A stretch of DNA of 64,000 nt from Chloroflexota bacterium. GTDB taxonomy: Bacteria > Chloroflexota > Limnocylindria > P2-11E. Positions 1-8,938 of this stretch are shown piece after piece. Within the stretch, counting starts at the first letter, position 1; the number at the start of each line of letters is the position of its first letter. Position numbers and translations under genes: made by a program. The stretch lies in NCBI GenBank assembly GCA_016194865.1, contig JACQAT010000019.1, forward strand, positions 1 through 64,000. The letters run 5' to 3'. The notes below the pieces were generated by a model that was not told where the DNA came from, searched no databases, and was given only the letters and a program-made list of their open reading frames with translations.

Positions 1-167
1 ACCTGGCCGACGAGCGTGATGTTCGCCTTGTTCTGCGAGGACGTCGACGCGCCCGTGACGTTGACCGTCACGATGGTGGCGAGCACCCCGATGATCGTCG
101 TCGTGACGAGGAGCTCCACGAGGGTGAAGCCCTTCTCGCGCCTGAGCGCTTGGAAACGTTTCCTCAT
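1..167 (-). CDS. Type IV prepilin-like protein, N-terminal part (runs off the left edge)
   Basis: Only the first 55 or so residues are in the window. They show a class III (type IV prepilin) leader: a short basic stretch beginning MRKRF, then EKG followed by the FTLVELLV hydrophobic helix with Glu at mature position 5. The prepilin peptidase encoded at 6277-6753 would cut after the Gly. The chosen ATG at 167 has GGGAGAG about ten bases upstream; an in-frame ATG at 194 is less well placed. It is the last visible gene of the minus-strand pilus operon and is closely similar in its first 35 residues to the prepilin upstream, so the two are paralogues. Whether it is a major or minor pilin cannot be told from this fragment. 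Confidence 0.85.
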   Translation of the reverse strand, partial: MRKRFQALRREKGFTLVELLVTTTIIGVLATIVTVNVTGASTSSQNKANITLVGQ

Positions 168-186
168 GTTGGTTGCGATCTCTCCC

Positions 187-1050
187 TCAAACATTTAATT
201 GCGACATGCCTTGAGCGCGAACGTGATGGCCGAGCCGACGACGCACTTGAACGTCGCGGCCGTGTTGTTGAGCCGGAAGTTGTCGCTGAACGAATTCGTG
301 GTGGAGGCGAAGTCGATGATCAGGTCGCTCGCGTTGACGAGGACGCCGCCGGCCGTGCCGCTGACGCCGAAGTAGTTCGTCGAGTCCGCCGAGCCGACCG
401 TCCCCGTGGTGGGCACACCGGTGGCTAAATGTCGTAGCGGTAGCAACTACGCATTTGAACGTGCCGGAGCTGTTGTTCAGGCGGAAATTGCTGCTGAACG
501 AGAGCGAGGAGGACGTGAAGTCGATCAGGAAGTCGCTGGTGGTCACGAACGGACCGATCGCCCATGAGCTTGGCCCATGGGCCTTCGTGAACGTGGCGGT
601 AAACGTGGTAGACGTGACCGCCGTGACCGTGACGGTCTCCTGGGCCGTGCTGGTGTCGACAAGCAGGTTCGTGCCGACGGCGATGCCGGTCATGCTGGCG
701 GGCGTCACCACAACCGAGCCGGGCGCGACCGTCGTGGTCGATGTCGTGCTGGCAGCGATGCCGCCGTTGCCGTTCGCGGCGAAGTACGCGGCGTCCACGA
801 CCGCGTTGCCGCTGGTCGGCGCGCCGGTCGCCGATGGGTTCTGCGCGGAGAAGGAGTCGAGGCCCGCCTGTACGGAGTTGAAGAGCGCCTGGTTCGACTT
901 GGTCTGCGCGGTCGTCGACGCTCCGCTCACGCCCACCGTGACGACGGCGGACAGCACGCCGATGATCGTCGTGGTGACGAGGAGCTCGACGAGCGTGAAG
1001 CCCGCCTCGCCCCCGAGGCGCTGAACGCGCTTGAACATTCGCTTGAACAC
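187..1050 (-). CDS. Type IV prepilin with aberrant, frameshifted C-terminus
   Basis: The 287-residue reading frame starts with a type IV prepilin leader (GGEAG before FTLVELLV) and a 25-residue hydrophobic helix, followed by a Ser/Thr-rich head domain with the pattern DFLIDF...FRLNN...FKCVV around residues 170-205. From about residue 210 the frame changes to an Arg/His-rich sequence that does not look like pilin, while the expected pilin sequence continues in another frame (see 195-425). The GTG at 1050 has AAGGA just upstream; an ATG at 1038 is an alternative. It follows PilC by about 110 bp in the same operon. The gene is probably either a recombinant between two tandem paralogues or the result of an assembly or indel error. 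The intact N-terminus could still be processed and assembled. Confidence 0.75.
   Translation of the reverse strand: MFKRMFKRVQRLGGEAGFTLVELLVTTTIIGVLSAVVTVGVSGASTTAQTKSNQALFNSVQAGLDSFSAQNPSATGAPTSGNAVVDAAYFAANGNGGIAASTTSTTTVAPGSVVVTPASMTGIAVGTNLLVDTSTAQETVTVTAVTSTTFTATFTKAHGPSSWAIGPFVTTSDFLIDFTSSSLSFSSNFRLNNSSGTFKCVVATATTFSHRCAHHGDGRLGGLDELLRRQRHGRRRPRQRERPDHRLRLHHEFVQRQLPAQQHGRDVQVRRRLGHHVRAQGMSQLNV
195..425 (-). pseudogene. C-terminal remnant of a second prepilin, out of frame with the gene above
   Basis: In the frame shifted by one base from the 187-1050 prepilin this stretch encodes a head domain ATGVPTTG... followed by DLIIDF, FRLNN, FKCVV and a terminal KACRN before a TAA stop at 195. 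The same landmarks occur in the same order in the head domain of the preceding prepilin, so this is the C-terminal half of a paralogous pilin that has lost its leader and N-terminal helix. The join lies near position 425 inside a GCCACC sequence. It has no start codon or ribosome binding site of its own. Confidence 0.7.
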
Positions 1051-1160
1051 TCTGTCCTTCTTCGACCTCCTGGGCGCTATTTGGCTCGCGGGCGGTGACT
1101 GGATCTCGTGGTCATGTCTTTGTCTTTGGCGCAGCTCTATGCGATCACCCCCTGCCCACG

Positions 1161-2357
1161 TCAGCGGATCGCGCCCGTGAGCGCGTAGATCGCGGAGACG
1201 AGCGAGATCGTCACGAAGCCGATGACGCCGCCGACGCTGAGAAGGAGCGCGGGCTCCAGCAGCTGCACGGCGCCTTGGAGCTTGAACTCCAGCTCGTTCT
1301 CGTAGAAGGCGGCGGCTTCGCCGAGGAATCGCTCGAGCGCGCCGGTCTCCTCGCCCACCCTGATCATCTGGATCACGGTCGGCGGGAACACGCCCGTGTC
1401 GCCGAGCGGCCCCGCGAAGCCTTCGCCGGCGAGCATCCGAGCCTTCACCGGCCGCAGGCGGCGCGCGGTGACGCGGTTCGCCACCGAGCCGAGGACGACG
1501 TCGAGCGAGCGATTGATGGGAACACCGGACTCGATCATGGTGCTGAGCGTCCGGCAGAAGCGCGCCACCGCCGCGTAGCGCGACAGCGTTCCGATCACGG
1601 GGAGCTTGAGCACCATCGTGTCGCGCGCGTAGCGTCCGCGCTCGAAGCGCTGGGACACGACCACGAGCAGGATGAGCGCGCCGAGCCCGGCGAGCAGCTG
1701 CACCTGATTGGCGGTCGTGAACTGCGCGAAGCTCAGGAGGAGCCTCGTCGTGAACGGCAGCTCGGCGTGGAACTCGGCGAACAGGACCGAGAAGCGCGGC
1801 AGGACGAATCCGATGAGCACCCCGACGCTCACGGCGGCCATCAGAAGGACGAGCACCGGGTACATGAGCGCCGAGCTGAACTGGCGCCGCGTCTTGTCCT
1901 CGCGGCTGAGCTGGATGTCGAGGCGCCGAAGGACCACGTCGAGGGTCCCCGTCAGCTCCGCCGCGCGCACGAGGTTCAGATAGAGGGGCGAGAAGACCGC
2001 CCCATGCCGCGCCATGGCCTCCGAGACGCTCGAGCCCTTGCGGAGCTGATCCTGGAGATCCGCGAGGACCGCGCGCATCTTTCGCGACCGCGCCTCCTCG
2101 TACAGCACGGCGATCGCCTGCGTCAGCGGCACGCCGGCGCCAACGAACGTCGCGAGCTGCCGGGAGAAGACGGCGAGATCCTGCTTCTTGACGCCGAAGA
2201 ACATCGGCAGGAGGTCATAGAGCTGGATCGCACGCAGCTGCGCGAGCGCGCGAGCCGGCAACGAGGGCCGGTCGAGGCGTTCTCCCGTGCCAGGATGTGG
2301 GAGGACAGCGACGTCGGCCAGCGGCAGGATGAAGCGGGAGGGTGCCCGGCGCGCCAT
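1161..2357 (-). CDS. pilC: Type IV pilus inner-membrane platform protein PilC/GspF family
   Basis: This 398-residue protein is the polytopic platform that couples the PilB motor to pilin assembly. Two GspF repeats are visible: the first around residues 60-185 (FSRQLATFVGAGVPL motif, then a hydrophobic segment ALMYPVLVLLMAAVSVGVL), the second around 265-390 with FCRTLSTMIESGVPI and a C-terminal membrane segment. Length is normal for the family. It lies between PilB (157 bp upstream) and the prepilins, all on the minus strand. The N-terminal 50 residues are poorly conserved and the true start could be slightly further in. Confidence 0.9.
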   Translation of the reverse strand: MARRAPSRFILPLADVAVLPHPGTGERLDRPSLPARALAQLRAIQLYDLLPMFFGVKKQDLAVFSRQLATFVGAGVPLTQAIAVLYEEARSRKMRAVLADLQDQLRKGSSVSEAMARHGAVFSPLYLNLVRAAELTGTLDVVLRRLDIQLSREDKTRRQFSSALMYPVLVLLMAAVSVGVLIGFVLPRFSVLFAEFHAELPFTTRLLLSFAQFTTANQVQLLAGLGALILLVVVSQRFERGRYARDTMVLKLPVIGTLSRYAAVARFCRTLSTMIESGVPINRSLDVVLGSVANRVTARRLRPVKARMLAGEGFAGPLGDTGVFPPTVIQMIRVGEETGALERFLGEAAAFYENELEFKLQGAVQLLEPALLLSVGGVIGFVTISLVSAIYALTGAIR

Positions 2358-2514
2358 CTACGCGGCCCGGCCCGCGCTACGGGGTCGTTGCGATCTCTTT
2401 TCCAAGGTGTCGCAACTGTCGTGGCGAGCGGTCAGCCGAAGAATACGGTCGCAGAACGAAATCCCCTACGGAACTCGGACTAACCCGGTCGGGTCAGCCC
2501 AGGCGTGCCGAGCG

Positions 2515-4206
2515 CTAACCCGCTCCCTGCAGGATCGCGAGCACGTCGGCGGGGCTCGTGAGGCCCTCGACCACTTTTTGGAGAGCCGCATCGCGGAGGG
2601 TCACCAGACCGGCACGGAGCGCCTTCGTGCGAAGCTCCTGCGCCGAACCGCCCTCGTTGACGGCTGCTCGGATCTCGTCACCGAAGATGAGCAGCTCGAA
2701 CACTCCGACGCGTCCGAGATAGCCCGTATTCGAGCAATAGTTGCAGCCCCCTGGCCCGAAGACGGTATCCGCCGACAGCTTGGCCTGACGAAGCAGCGCC
2801 GCCTCGACGATCTGGGGCCTCCGCTCGACCTTGCATCGCTCGCACAGCCTTCGGACGAGCCGCTGAGCGATGATCGCGACCGTGCTCGAGGTGATCATGA
2901 ATCGAGGTACGCCGAGGTCGACGAGACGGAACACGGAGCCGACGGTGTCGATGGAGTGCAGCGAGCTCAGGACGAGGTGACCTGTGAGGGCCGAGTTCAT
3001 GGCGATCTCGACGGTCTCCTGGTCGCGGATCTCCCCCACCAGGATGACGTCGGGGTCCTGGCGCAGCAGCGATCGGAGGCCGCTCGCGAACGTTCGCCCG
3101 GCCGTGGGGTTGATCGGCACCTGACTCGTGCCCTCGATGATGTATTCGACAGGGTCCTCGATCGTCATGATGTTGCGGCTCACCCGGTCGAGCTCGTTGA
3201 CCGACGCGTACAGCGTCGTGGTCTTGCCCGAGCCGGTCGGCCCGACGACGAGGACCATGCCGAAGGGCGCTTTCAGCAGCTCCTGGTAGCGCTCCAGGAC
3301 ACCGCTTTCCATTCCGAGCTCTTCGACGTTGATGAGCGCGCGGGACTTGTCGAGCATGCGCATGACGGCCTTTTCGCCCCAGATCGTCTCGATGGTGGAG
3401 ACCCGCACATCTGCCTCGCGCCCGTCCATCGTCAGCTGGATCTGGCCATCCTGGCTACGACGCTTCTCGACGATGTTCAGGTTGGCCATCACCTTGAGGC
3501 GCGAGACGATCGCGGGTCCCACGTCCTTCGGGAGCCGCGTCGCCTCGTGGAGGGTCCCGTCGATACGGAAGCGGATGGAGACATCGCGCTCCTGTGGCTC
3601 GACGTGCACGTCGGACGCCCGGTCGCGCAGCGCCTGGGTGAAGATCAGGTTCACGATCTGGACGACCGGAGCGTTCTCGTCGACCCCCACGAGCAGCGGG
3701 GCGACGAATTGCGGCGATGGCTTGTGCTCGACCTCGTACCGCTCCACGGCGGTGACCACGTCTCCGATGACGCGGTAGCGCTGCGTGATGAGCTGGTCGA
3801 TGTCCTCGCGCGGCGCGAGGAACGGACGGATACCGAGGTTGGTGCGCTTCTGGAGCTCGAGGATGGTCCTCTTGTCATCCGGGAACGCCATCGCCACGAC
3901 GACCATCGCTCCCTGGATGCGAAGCGGCAGGAGGTGGTGCTCGCGGGCGAATGACTCCGGCACGAGGCGCAGGGCAGCCTCTTGCGTCTCCTCCAGCCCG
4001 AGATCGATGAGCGGCGTGTCGAACTGCAGCGAAAGCGCGGCAGCGACGTCGTCCCGGCTGATGAGGCCCTCGGCCTGAAGGATCTGTCCGAGAGGCTGCC
4101 GGCTCACCTGCTGGCGCTTCAACGCCTCTTCGAGCGCGCCCGCGTCGACGAAACCCGCGTCGACGAGGATCTGGCCCAGCCGCTTGCGCGCCGTCTCGAC
4201 AGCCAT
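2515..4206 (-). CDS. pilB: Type IV pilus extension ATPase PilB (GspE/PilB family)
   Basis: A 563-residue hexameric assembly ATPase. The N-terminus is an MshEN (GSPII_E_N) domain: two 24-residue motifs starting RLGQIL and PLGQIL, each with a Gly and a downstream L...ALxxQ pattern, about residues 9-60, the arrangement known to bind cyclic di-GMP. The second half of that domain runs to about 140. The motor follows, with Walker A GPTGSGKTT near residue 322, the Asp-box/Walker B region DPDVILVGEIRD and the two CxxC pairs of the zinc loop (CERC, CNYC) in the last 110 residues. The gene sits downstream of a two-component pair and upstream of PilC. No PilT retraction ATPase is seen in the window. Confidence 0.95.
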   Translation of the reverse strand: MAVETARKRLGQILVDAGFVDAGALEEALKRQQVSRQPLGQILQAEGLISRDDVAAALSLQFDTPLIDLGLEETQEAALRLVPESFAREHHLLPLRIQGAMVVVAMAFPDDKRTILELQKRTNLGIRPFLAPREDIDQLITQRYRVIGDVVTAVERYEVEHKPSPQFVAPLLVGVDENAPVVQIVNLIFTQALRDRASDVHVEPQERDVSIRFRIDGTLHEATRLPKDVGPAIVSRLKVMANLNIVEKRRSQDGQIQLTMDGREADVRVSTIETIWGEKAVMRMLDKSRALINVEELGMESGVLERYQELLKAPFGMVLVVGPTGSGKTTTLYASVNELDRVSRNIMTIEDPVEYIIEGTSQVPINPTAGRTFASGLRSLLRQDPDVILVGEIRDQETVEIAMNSALTGHLVLSSLHSIDTVGSVFRLVDLGVPRFMITSSTVAIIAQRLVRRLCERCKVERRPQIVEAALLRQAKLSADTVFGPGGCNYCSNTGYLGRVGVFELLIFGDEIRAAVNEGGSAQELRTKALRAGLVTLRDAALQKVVEGLTSPADVLAILQGAG

Positions 4207-4332
4207 CAGGCGCGCGCGTTCCCCGGAAGATCCATCTCCACAGCCGAAAGAGTGCTCGGTCGGCCCATCGCGCTGCCATACGACCGGAAGAGGATTCGCG
4301 CTACTGCGGAATGAGTAGAGGCATCCGCTCGA

Positions 4333-4953
4333 TCAGCCGAGGAGGCCCCGATCCTTCGCGACCGTGACCGCCTCGAGCTTCGAATGCGCGCCGAGCTTGC
4401 TGAAGATGTTCTGGAGATGCGTGCGCACGGTATTCGCGCTGATCGTGAGCACGTCCGCGATCGCGAGCGTGTCGCGCCCGCGGGACAGAAGCTTCAGGAT
4501 CTCGATCTCGCGCTGGGTCAGCGTCTCACCCGGCTCGAGCTGGCCCCTTCGGGCGATCTCGAGCTGCTCGGGGCTGAGAACGACGGCTCCCGCGGCCACG
4601 TCATCCAGGGCGCGAATGACGTCGTCCAGCGCCCGATCCTTGGTCAGGTATCCCAGGGCGCCCGACTGGATCCCCTTCACCATGCTCGCCTCGGTCTGAT
4701 CGCTCGTGAGGATGACGATCTTCGCGTTGTGGGCGACGGAGTGGAGGCGCGGGCCCAGCACGTCGGCCGAATAGCCGGGCAGGTGGAAATCGAGCAGGAT
4801 GATCTCGGGCTGCTTCTCCTGCGCCATCGAGATCGCCTGAGAGCCGGTCACGGCGATCCCCACGAGGTCGTAGGCGGGGATCTCGCGGATCACGCTCCCC
4901 AACGCTTCCGCGAAGAGGAAATGGTCATCGACGATCTGGACCCTCGTGGGCAT
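4333..4953 (-). CDS. NarL/LuxR-family response regulator of the pilus locus
   Basis: A 206-residue two-domain regulator. The receiver domain (1-120) has the acidic pair in VDDH, the phosphoacceptor Asp in LLDFHLPG near residue 55 and the Lys in LTKDR near 105. The C-terminal GerE/LuxR helix-turn-helix (about 140-205) shows LTQREIEILKLLSRG and NTVRTHLQNIFSKLGAHS. It starts 9 bp after the stop of the adjacent histidine kinase, so the two are almost certainly a cognate pair. Its placement between the prepilin peptidase and PilB suggests that it controls piliation, which is inference from position. Confidence 0.92.
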   Translation of the reverse strand: MPTRVQIVDDHFLFAEALGSVIREIPAYDLVGIAVTGSQAISMAQEKQPEIILLDFHLPGYSADVLGPRLHSVAHNAKIVILTSDQTEASMVKGIQSGALGYLTKDRALDDVIRALDDVAAGAVVLSPEQLEIARRGQLEPGETLTQREIEILKLLSRGRDTLAIADVLTISANTVRTHLQNIFSKLGAHSKLEAVTVAKDRGLLG

Positions 4954-4962
4954 GCGATGAGG

Positions 4963-6249
4963 CTAGCGCAGGCCGCCCTCAGCATCCTCCCCGATCAGGG
5001 GAATACCGAAGCTGAAGACCGTGCCGCCGCCGGCGGGCCAGTCGGCCCACATCTCGCCCTGATGGTCGTTCACGATGCCGCGCGAAATGTAGAGTCCCAG
5101 CCCGGATCCCCGGGTCGCTCCCGCCGTCGAGAGGCGCGCGAACTTCTGGAACAGCCGCTCGCGCTCGGCGGGAGGGATCCCCGGACCGTGGTCGCGCACC
5201 CGTACGATCGCGCTCGCGCGATCCGGTGATACCCCCAGGCTGATCTCGATCTCGCTCCCCTCGGGCGAATACTTCGCGGCGTTACCGACGAGGTTGCGGA
5301 TGACCTGGCCGATGCGCGCGTCGTCCGCCATCACGCGCACCGGAAAGTCGCTCCCGTGCAGCACGACGCGATGTGCCTCCACGTGCAGCCGTCGCACGCT
5401 CTCCGCGAGCAGCTGCGCCAGATCGGTCGGTCGGAGCACGATGCTGATCCGTCCCGACTCGAGGCTCGCCACGTCCGTGAGACCGTCGAGAAGCTCCAGC
5501 GCCGCGTGCGCCTCGGTCGCGATCCCCAGCGCCATCTCCTCGGACTGGCGCCCGACGACATCCTTGGCCACCGCTCGGGCCGCCGCGCGGATACCGAGCA
5601 AGGGGTTCCGCAGCTCGTGCGCGACGAGCGAGAGATACTCGTGACGCGCATCGATCACGCGCTGGACCTCCGCGCTCGTCTCGCGCTCGTCGGCGCCGTG
5701 ACCCGTGCGCGCGGCGGCAAGGAGCTGACGGACCCGCTCCATCGTCCAGGGCAATACGATCGCGCCGCCGGCCAGGACGCCGCCGAGGAGCTCCAGGCGC
5801 ACGCGATCGTCCGTGGCGGCGCCGGGAGACAGCAGCGGGGCCACCGCCGCCGCGGCCACGACCAGCCCGAGCGCGGTACCCGCCGCCCGCGGCGTGCTGA
5901 GCGCGACCGCCGCGAGCGCGATGAACCACAGGGGCGCGAGCGGCGACGCCGATCCGCCGGTCAGCTCCGTCACCCAGGCGATCCATGCCGCGATCGCGAC
6001 ACCCACCGCACCGAACGCCTGCCGAGGCAGGAGGTGCCAGGGGACCGCGGCCGCGGCGAGGACGGCCACGAGGGCGGCGGCGATCGGCCAGACGAGATGG
6101 TCGTCGCGCGACGCGAGCAGGTAGACGACGGCCGCGACGGTCGTGAAGCCGATGAGCAGCACGAGGATCACGCGACGGATCGTCCCATCGAGATCGAGGA
6201 CCGTCCCTGGAAAGAGCCCGGGGAGAAGTGGGGGCGTTCCGCGCATCAC
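4963..6249 (-). CDS. Membrane sensor histidine kinase of the pilus locus
   Basis: A 428-residue kinase. The first 180 residues hold about six hydrophobic segments with short loops and no obvious extracytoplasmic domain, so it probably senses a membrane or intramembrane signal. The HisKA domain has LVAHELRNP near residue 210 (phosphoacceptor His), and the HATPase domain carries NLVGNAAKYS, RDHGPGIP and GSGLGLYIS. It starts with tandem GTG-ATG codons at 6249 and 6246; neither has a strong Shine-Dalgarno. The cognate regulator follows directly. It lies 27 bp after the prepilin peptidase, so the sensor pair is transcribed within the pilus operon. Confidence 0.92.
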   Translation of the reverse strand: MMRGTPPLLPGLFPGTVLDLDGTIRRVILVLLIGFTTVAAVVYLLASRDDHLVWPIAAALVAVLAAAAVPWHLLPRQAFGAVGVAIAAWIAWVTELTGGSASPLAPLWFIALAAVALSTPRAAGTALGLVVAAAAVAPLLSPGAATDDRVRLELLGGVLAGGAIVLPWTMERVRQLLAAARTGHGADERETSAEVQRVIDARHEYLSLVAHELRNPLLGIRAAARAVAKDVVGRQSEEMALGIATEAHAALELLDGLTDVASLESGRISIVLRPTDLAQLLAESVRRLHVEAHRVVLHGSDFPVRVMADDARIGQVIRNLVGNAAKYSPEGSEIEISLGVSPDRASAIVRVRDHGPGIPPAERERLFQKFARLSTAGATRGSGLGLYISRGIVNDHQGEMWADWPAGGGTVFSFGIPLIGEDAEGGLR

Positions 6250-6276
6250 CGTGCGACACGATACTGGTCGGACACG

Positions 6277-6753
6277 TCAGCGCCAGAGCACGGCGAAGGG
6301 CGAGTACGCGCCGACGAGCTCGGGCGTGAGCGCCGCGGCGGTGCCCGCGAGGGCGAGGAACGGGCCGAAGGGAAGGGCGGTGCGCGGGCCCGCGCGCCGC
6401 GCGGCGATCAGGATCACGCCCGAAACCGCCCCACCGGCGAACGCGAGCCAGAGCGCCGCGATGGCGACCGGCGGTGGCTCGGCGAGCGCGATCAGCACGG
6501 CAAGCTTCACGTCGCCCATCCCCATCCAGCCACGGAACGAGAAGAAGAAGAAGAGGGCGGCGACCGCGGACGCGGTCAGGACCTGGTCGAGGGGAACGAG
6601 GCCGAGCGAGCCCGGCCGAGCGACCGGCACGATCGCGAGGAGGGGATACGTGAAGACATTGGGGATCCGTCGCGAGCGGAGGTCGATCACGAAGATCGCT
6701 GCGTACGCGGCGACGTAGACGGCACGCACGATCGTCAGGGCGTCCACCGCCAT
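6277..6753 (-). CDS. Prepilin peptidase, A24 family, peptidase domain only
   Basis: About 158 residues with several membrane segments and the two catalytic aspartates of A24 aspartic peptidases: one in FVIDLRSRRIPN near residue 25 and one in the GMGDVKL motif near residue 75. The N-terminal methyltransferase domain and zinc-binding cysteines of full-length PilD are absent, as in the CpaA/TadV and archaeal type. It would cleave the prepilins at the end of the operon. The start at 6753 is chosen because the protein begins just before the first membrane segment; an ATG at 6777 is possible, and neither has a clear ribosome binding site. Confidence 0.85.
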   Translation of the reverse strand: MAVDALTIVRAVYVAAYAAIFVIDLRSRRIPNVFTYPLLAIVPVARPGSLGLVPLDQVLTASAVAALFFFFSFRGWMGMGDVKLAVLIALAEPPPVAIAALWLAFAGGAVSGVILIAARRAGPRTALPFGPFLALAGTAAALTPELVGAYSPFAVLWR

Positions 6754-6867
6754 GCCGATAGAGTAGCCAGCGAACATGATCAAGGGCGATCGCGCGTAGC
6801 AGCTCAGCCGATCGCGTACGCGCACGCCGCCGATGACTTCGACCGCTCGCTGCTGCGCCGTGCCGGC

Positions 6868-8847
6868 GTGTGGCTCGTGGCGCTCAAGATCGCCGGGATC
6901 ATCGTGGTCTTCCATCCCCTCGCGCTGAGCGCCTTCGACCTGCCCAAGTCGCTCTTCAGCCGGGGACTCGAATGGTGGATCGGCGGTGTGCTCGTCGCGA
7001 GCCTGTTGCGCTTCGGCCCCTCGATCGTGCCGCGCACCCGTCTGCATCTCGCGGTCGGCACGCTGGTCGCCGTCAACCTGCTCTCGACGGCCTTCGCAGA
7101 GGATCGCTACACCGCGCTCTACGGCGAGTTCGGCCGCTACCTCGGACTGACCTTCCTGCTCGACATGGTCGTGCTCTACCTGGCGATCTCGATCTGCGTT
7201 CGCCGGCGGGCCGATTGGCTCGTGCTCGGAGCGGCCATCGGCCTCGCCGCGATCGCCGCGGCCGGCTACGCGGTCGTGCAGGCGATGGGTCTCGACCCGA
7301 TCCCCTGGGGCGCGAACGCTCGCTCGCGTCCCTTCGGAACGCTGGGGAACCCGAACATGCTGGCCCATGTCATGGTGGCCGTCGCCGCGGCGGCGGCGGC
7401 GGTCGCGGCGTTCGCGACCCGGCCGAGCGTGCGCGTCGGCGCGGCGCTGCTGGTCGGCGCGCCGCTGATGGCCGCGGTGCTCTCCGGCACGCGCACCGGC
7501 GCCGTCGGGGTCGGCGCGGCGATCGTCGCGCTGGCCGCGCTGCGCGTGCGCCTCGGGCGCCTGCCGCTGCGCCAGGCGCTCCTCGCCGCGCTGGTCATCG
7601 CCGCCGTCGCGATGCTCGTGCTGGTCGCGACGCCCTTCGGCGCGCGGTTCGACGCCCTCTCGTACAGCGTGCGGGAGCGGCTGACGCTCTGGGACGGCGC
7701 GCTCCAGGCGGCGCGCGACCGGCCGCTGCTGGGCTGGGGACCGGACAGCTTCGGCGTCGCCTTCGCGCAGTACCGCGCGCCGACGGGAGACCTCGAGCTC
7801 CTCTCAAGCCCGTACAACCAGGCGCACGACTGGGTCCTCGAGACCGCGGCGACCACCGGCCTCGCCGGGGTGCTCGCGCTGGTCGTGCTGAACATCGCGG
7901 GCGCCCGCGCGCTGCTGCGCCGCTTCGACGAGGGCCGTGGCGCCGAGCGTGCCCCCTTCGCCGCCGCGCTGGCGGCGCTGGCGGCGTACTGGGCCAGCGG
8001 ACTCATCCTGGTCTCCTCGGTCGAGGCCGATTGGATCCCCTGGGCCTGCCTCGGCGCCGCGGCGACCCAGCAGGGCGCACGAGCGACGCTCGCCGCGCGA
8101 CCGCTCGTGCGGCGATCGCTCCAGCTTGCCGTGCTCGGCGTCGCGCTGGTCGGGCCGACCACCGGGATCGGCGCGCTCCGCGCGGCGCTGGAGGCCAACA
8201 CCGCGATCAACCTGAGCGTCGTCAAGCCGCTCGAAGCCTTCAGTGCCGGCACCGCGGCGACCGACCAGGATCCGGGCCGGGCGTACTACTGGTGGATCCG
8301 CGGCAAGATCGTGCAGCGCATCGGCCTGTTCCGTCTCGCCGGCGACGACTACCTTCTGGCCGCCGAACGCTACCCGTCCCGCTCTGAATATTGGACGTCC
8401 GTGGCGCTCGCGCGCACCTATCAGGCGGTCGCCGGCGACAACTCGTCGGGCGGGCCGGAGGCGGCGATCGCGGCCGCGCGCCGAGCGATCGTCGCCAATC
8501 CCTACTACAGCGATCCGCACGACGCGTTGGCGGAGGTCCTCTCCACGTTCGGTGAGTTCCCCGAGGCATTGCGTGAGATCGTGCGCGCGATCGAGCTCTA
8601 TCAGAGAGATGGTCGCTACGACCGCGTCGCGGAGGAGATCGCCGACGCCGATCCCGACAAGGTCGAGGCCGGAGCGCTGCTGGACCGAGCGCTGCGCGTC
8701 AAGGACACCCTGCCGCTGCGCCGCGCCGCCGCGAAGGCCGCGCTCGCCCGCGGGGACCGCGACGCGGCGCGCGCGCATGCCGCGCGCGCCGTGGAGCTCG
8801 ACCCCGCGGACCAGGACGCCAGGCGCATCTTCAGCGAGACGCGATAG
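6868..8847 (+). CDS. O-antigen ligase/Wzy-like membrane protein with C-terminal TPR region
   Basis: About 659 residues. The first 430 or so are polytopic with the O-antigen ligase (Wzy_C) signature region: a large loop with WDGALQAARDRPLLGWGPDSFG and the following EL.SSPYNQAHDWVLETAATTG, which carries the conserved His. The C-terminal 200 residues are soluble helical repeats of TPR type (YYSDPHDALAEVLSTFGEFPEALREI and similar). Such enzymes transfer or polymerise glycans on undecaprenyl carriers, or glycosylate pilins. It is divergent from the prepilin peptidase. The start is uncertain: GTG at 6868 is the first ordinary start in the frame, without a good Shine-Dalgarno. Confidence 0.8.
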   Translation: MWLVALKIAGIIVVFHPLALSAFDLPKSLFSRGLEWWIGGVLVASLLRFGPSIVPRTRLHLAVGTLVAVNLLSTAFAEDRYTALYGEFGRYLGLTFLLDMVVLYLAISICVRRRADWLVLGAAIGLAAIAAAGYAVVQAMGLDPIPWGANARSRPFGTLGNPNMLAHVMVAVAAAAAAVAAFATRPSVRVGAALLVGAPLMAAVLSGTRTGAVGVGAAIVALAALRVRLGRLPLRQALLAALVIAAVAMLVLVATPFGARFDALSYSVRERLTLWDGALQAARDRPLLGWGPDSFGVAFAQYRAPTGDLELLSSPYNQAHDWVLETAATTGLAGVLALVVLNIAGARALLRRFDEGRGAERAPFAAALAALAAYWASGLILVSSVEADWIPWACLGAAATQQGARATLAARPLVRRSLQLAVLGVALVGPTTGIGALRAALEANTAINLSVVKPLEAFSAGTAATDQDPGRAYYWWIRGKIVQRIGLFRLAGDDYLLAAERYPSRSEYWTSVALARTYQAVAGDNSSGGPEAAIAAARRAIVANPYYSDPHDALAEVLSTFGEFPEALREIVRAIELYQRDGRYDRVAEEIADADPDKVEAGALLDRALRVKDTLPLRRAAAKAALARGDRDAARAHAARAVELDPADQDARRIFSETR

Positions 8848-8938
8848 CGGACGGGCGCGAGCGCCGCGCTCGTACCCGCCGCTCACCCACCCTCGCCGAG
8901 CGGCCGCAGCCTGGTGACGGGCGGCCTACCATCGAGCC

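Noticed and set aside
1095-2483. Long plus-strand open frame opposite pilC
   Set aside because: It is an Arg/His/Glu/Asp-rich shadow of the GspF-family gene, typical of antisense frames in GC-rich DNA, and has no recognisable domain.
5356-6867. Upstream extension of the O-antigen ligase-like frame
   Set aside because: It runs antisense through the kinase and prepilin peptidase genes and has shadow-type composition. The hydrophobic protein begins only near 6868.
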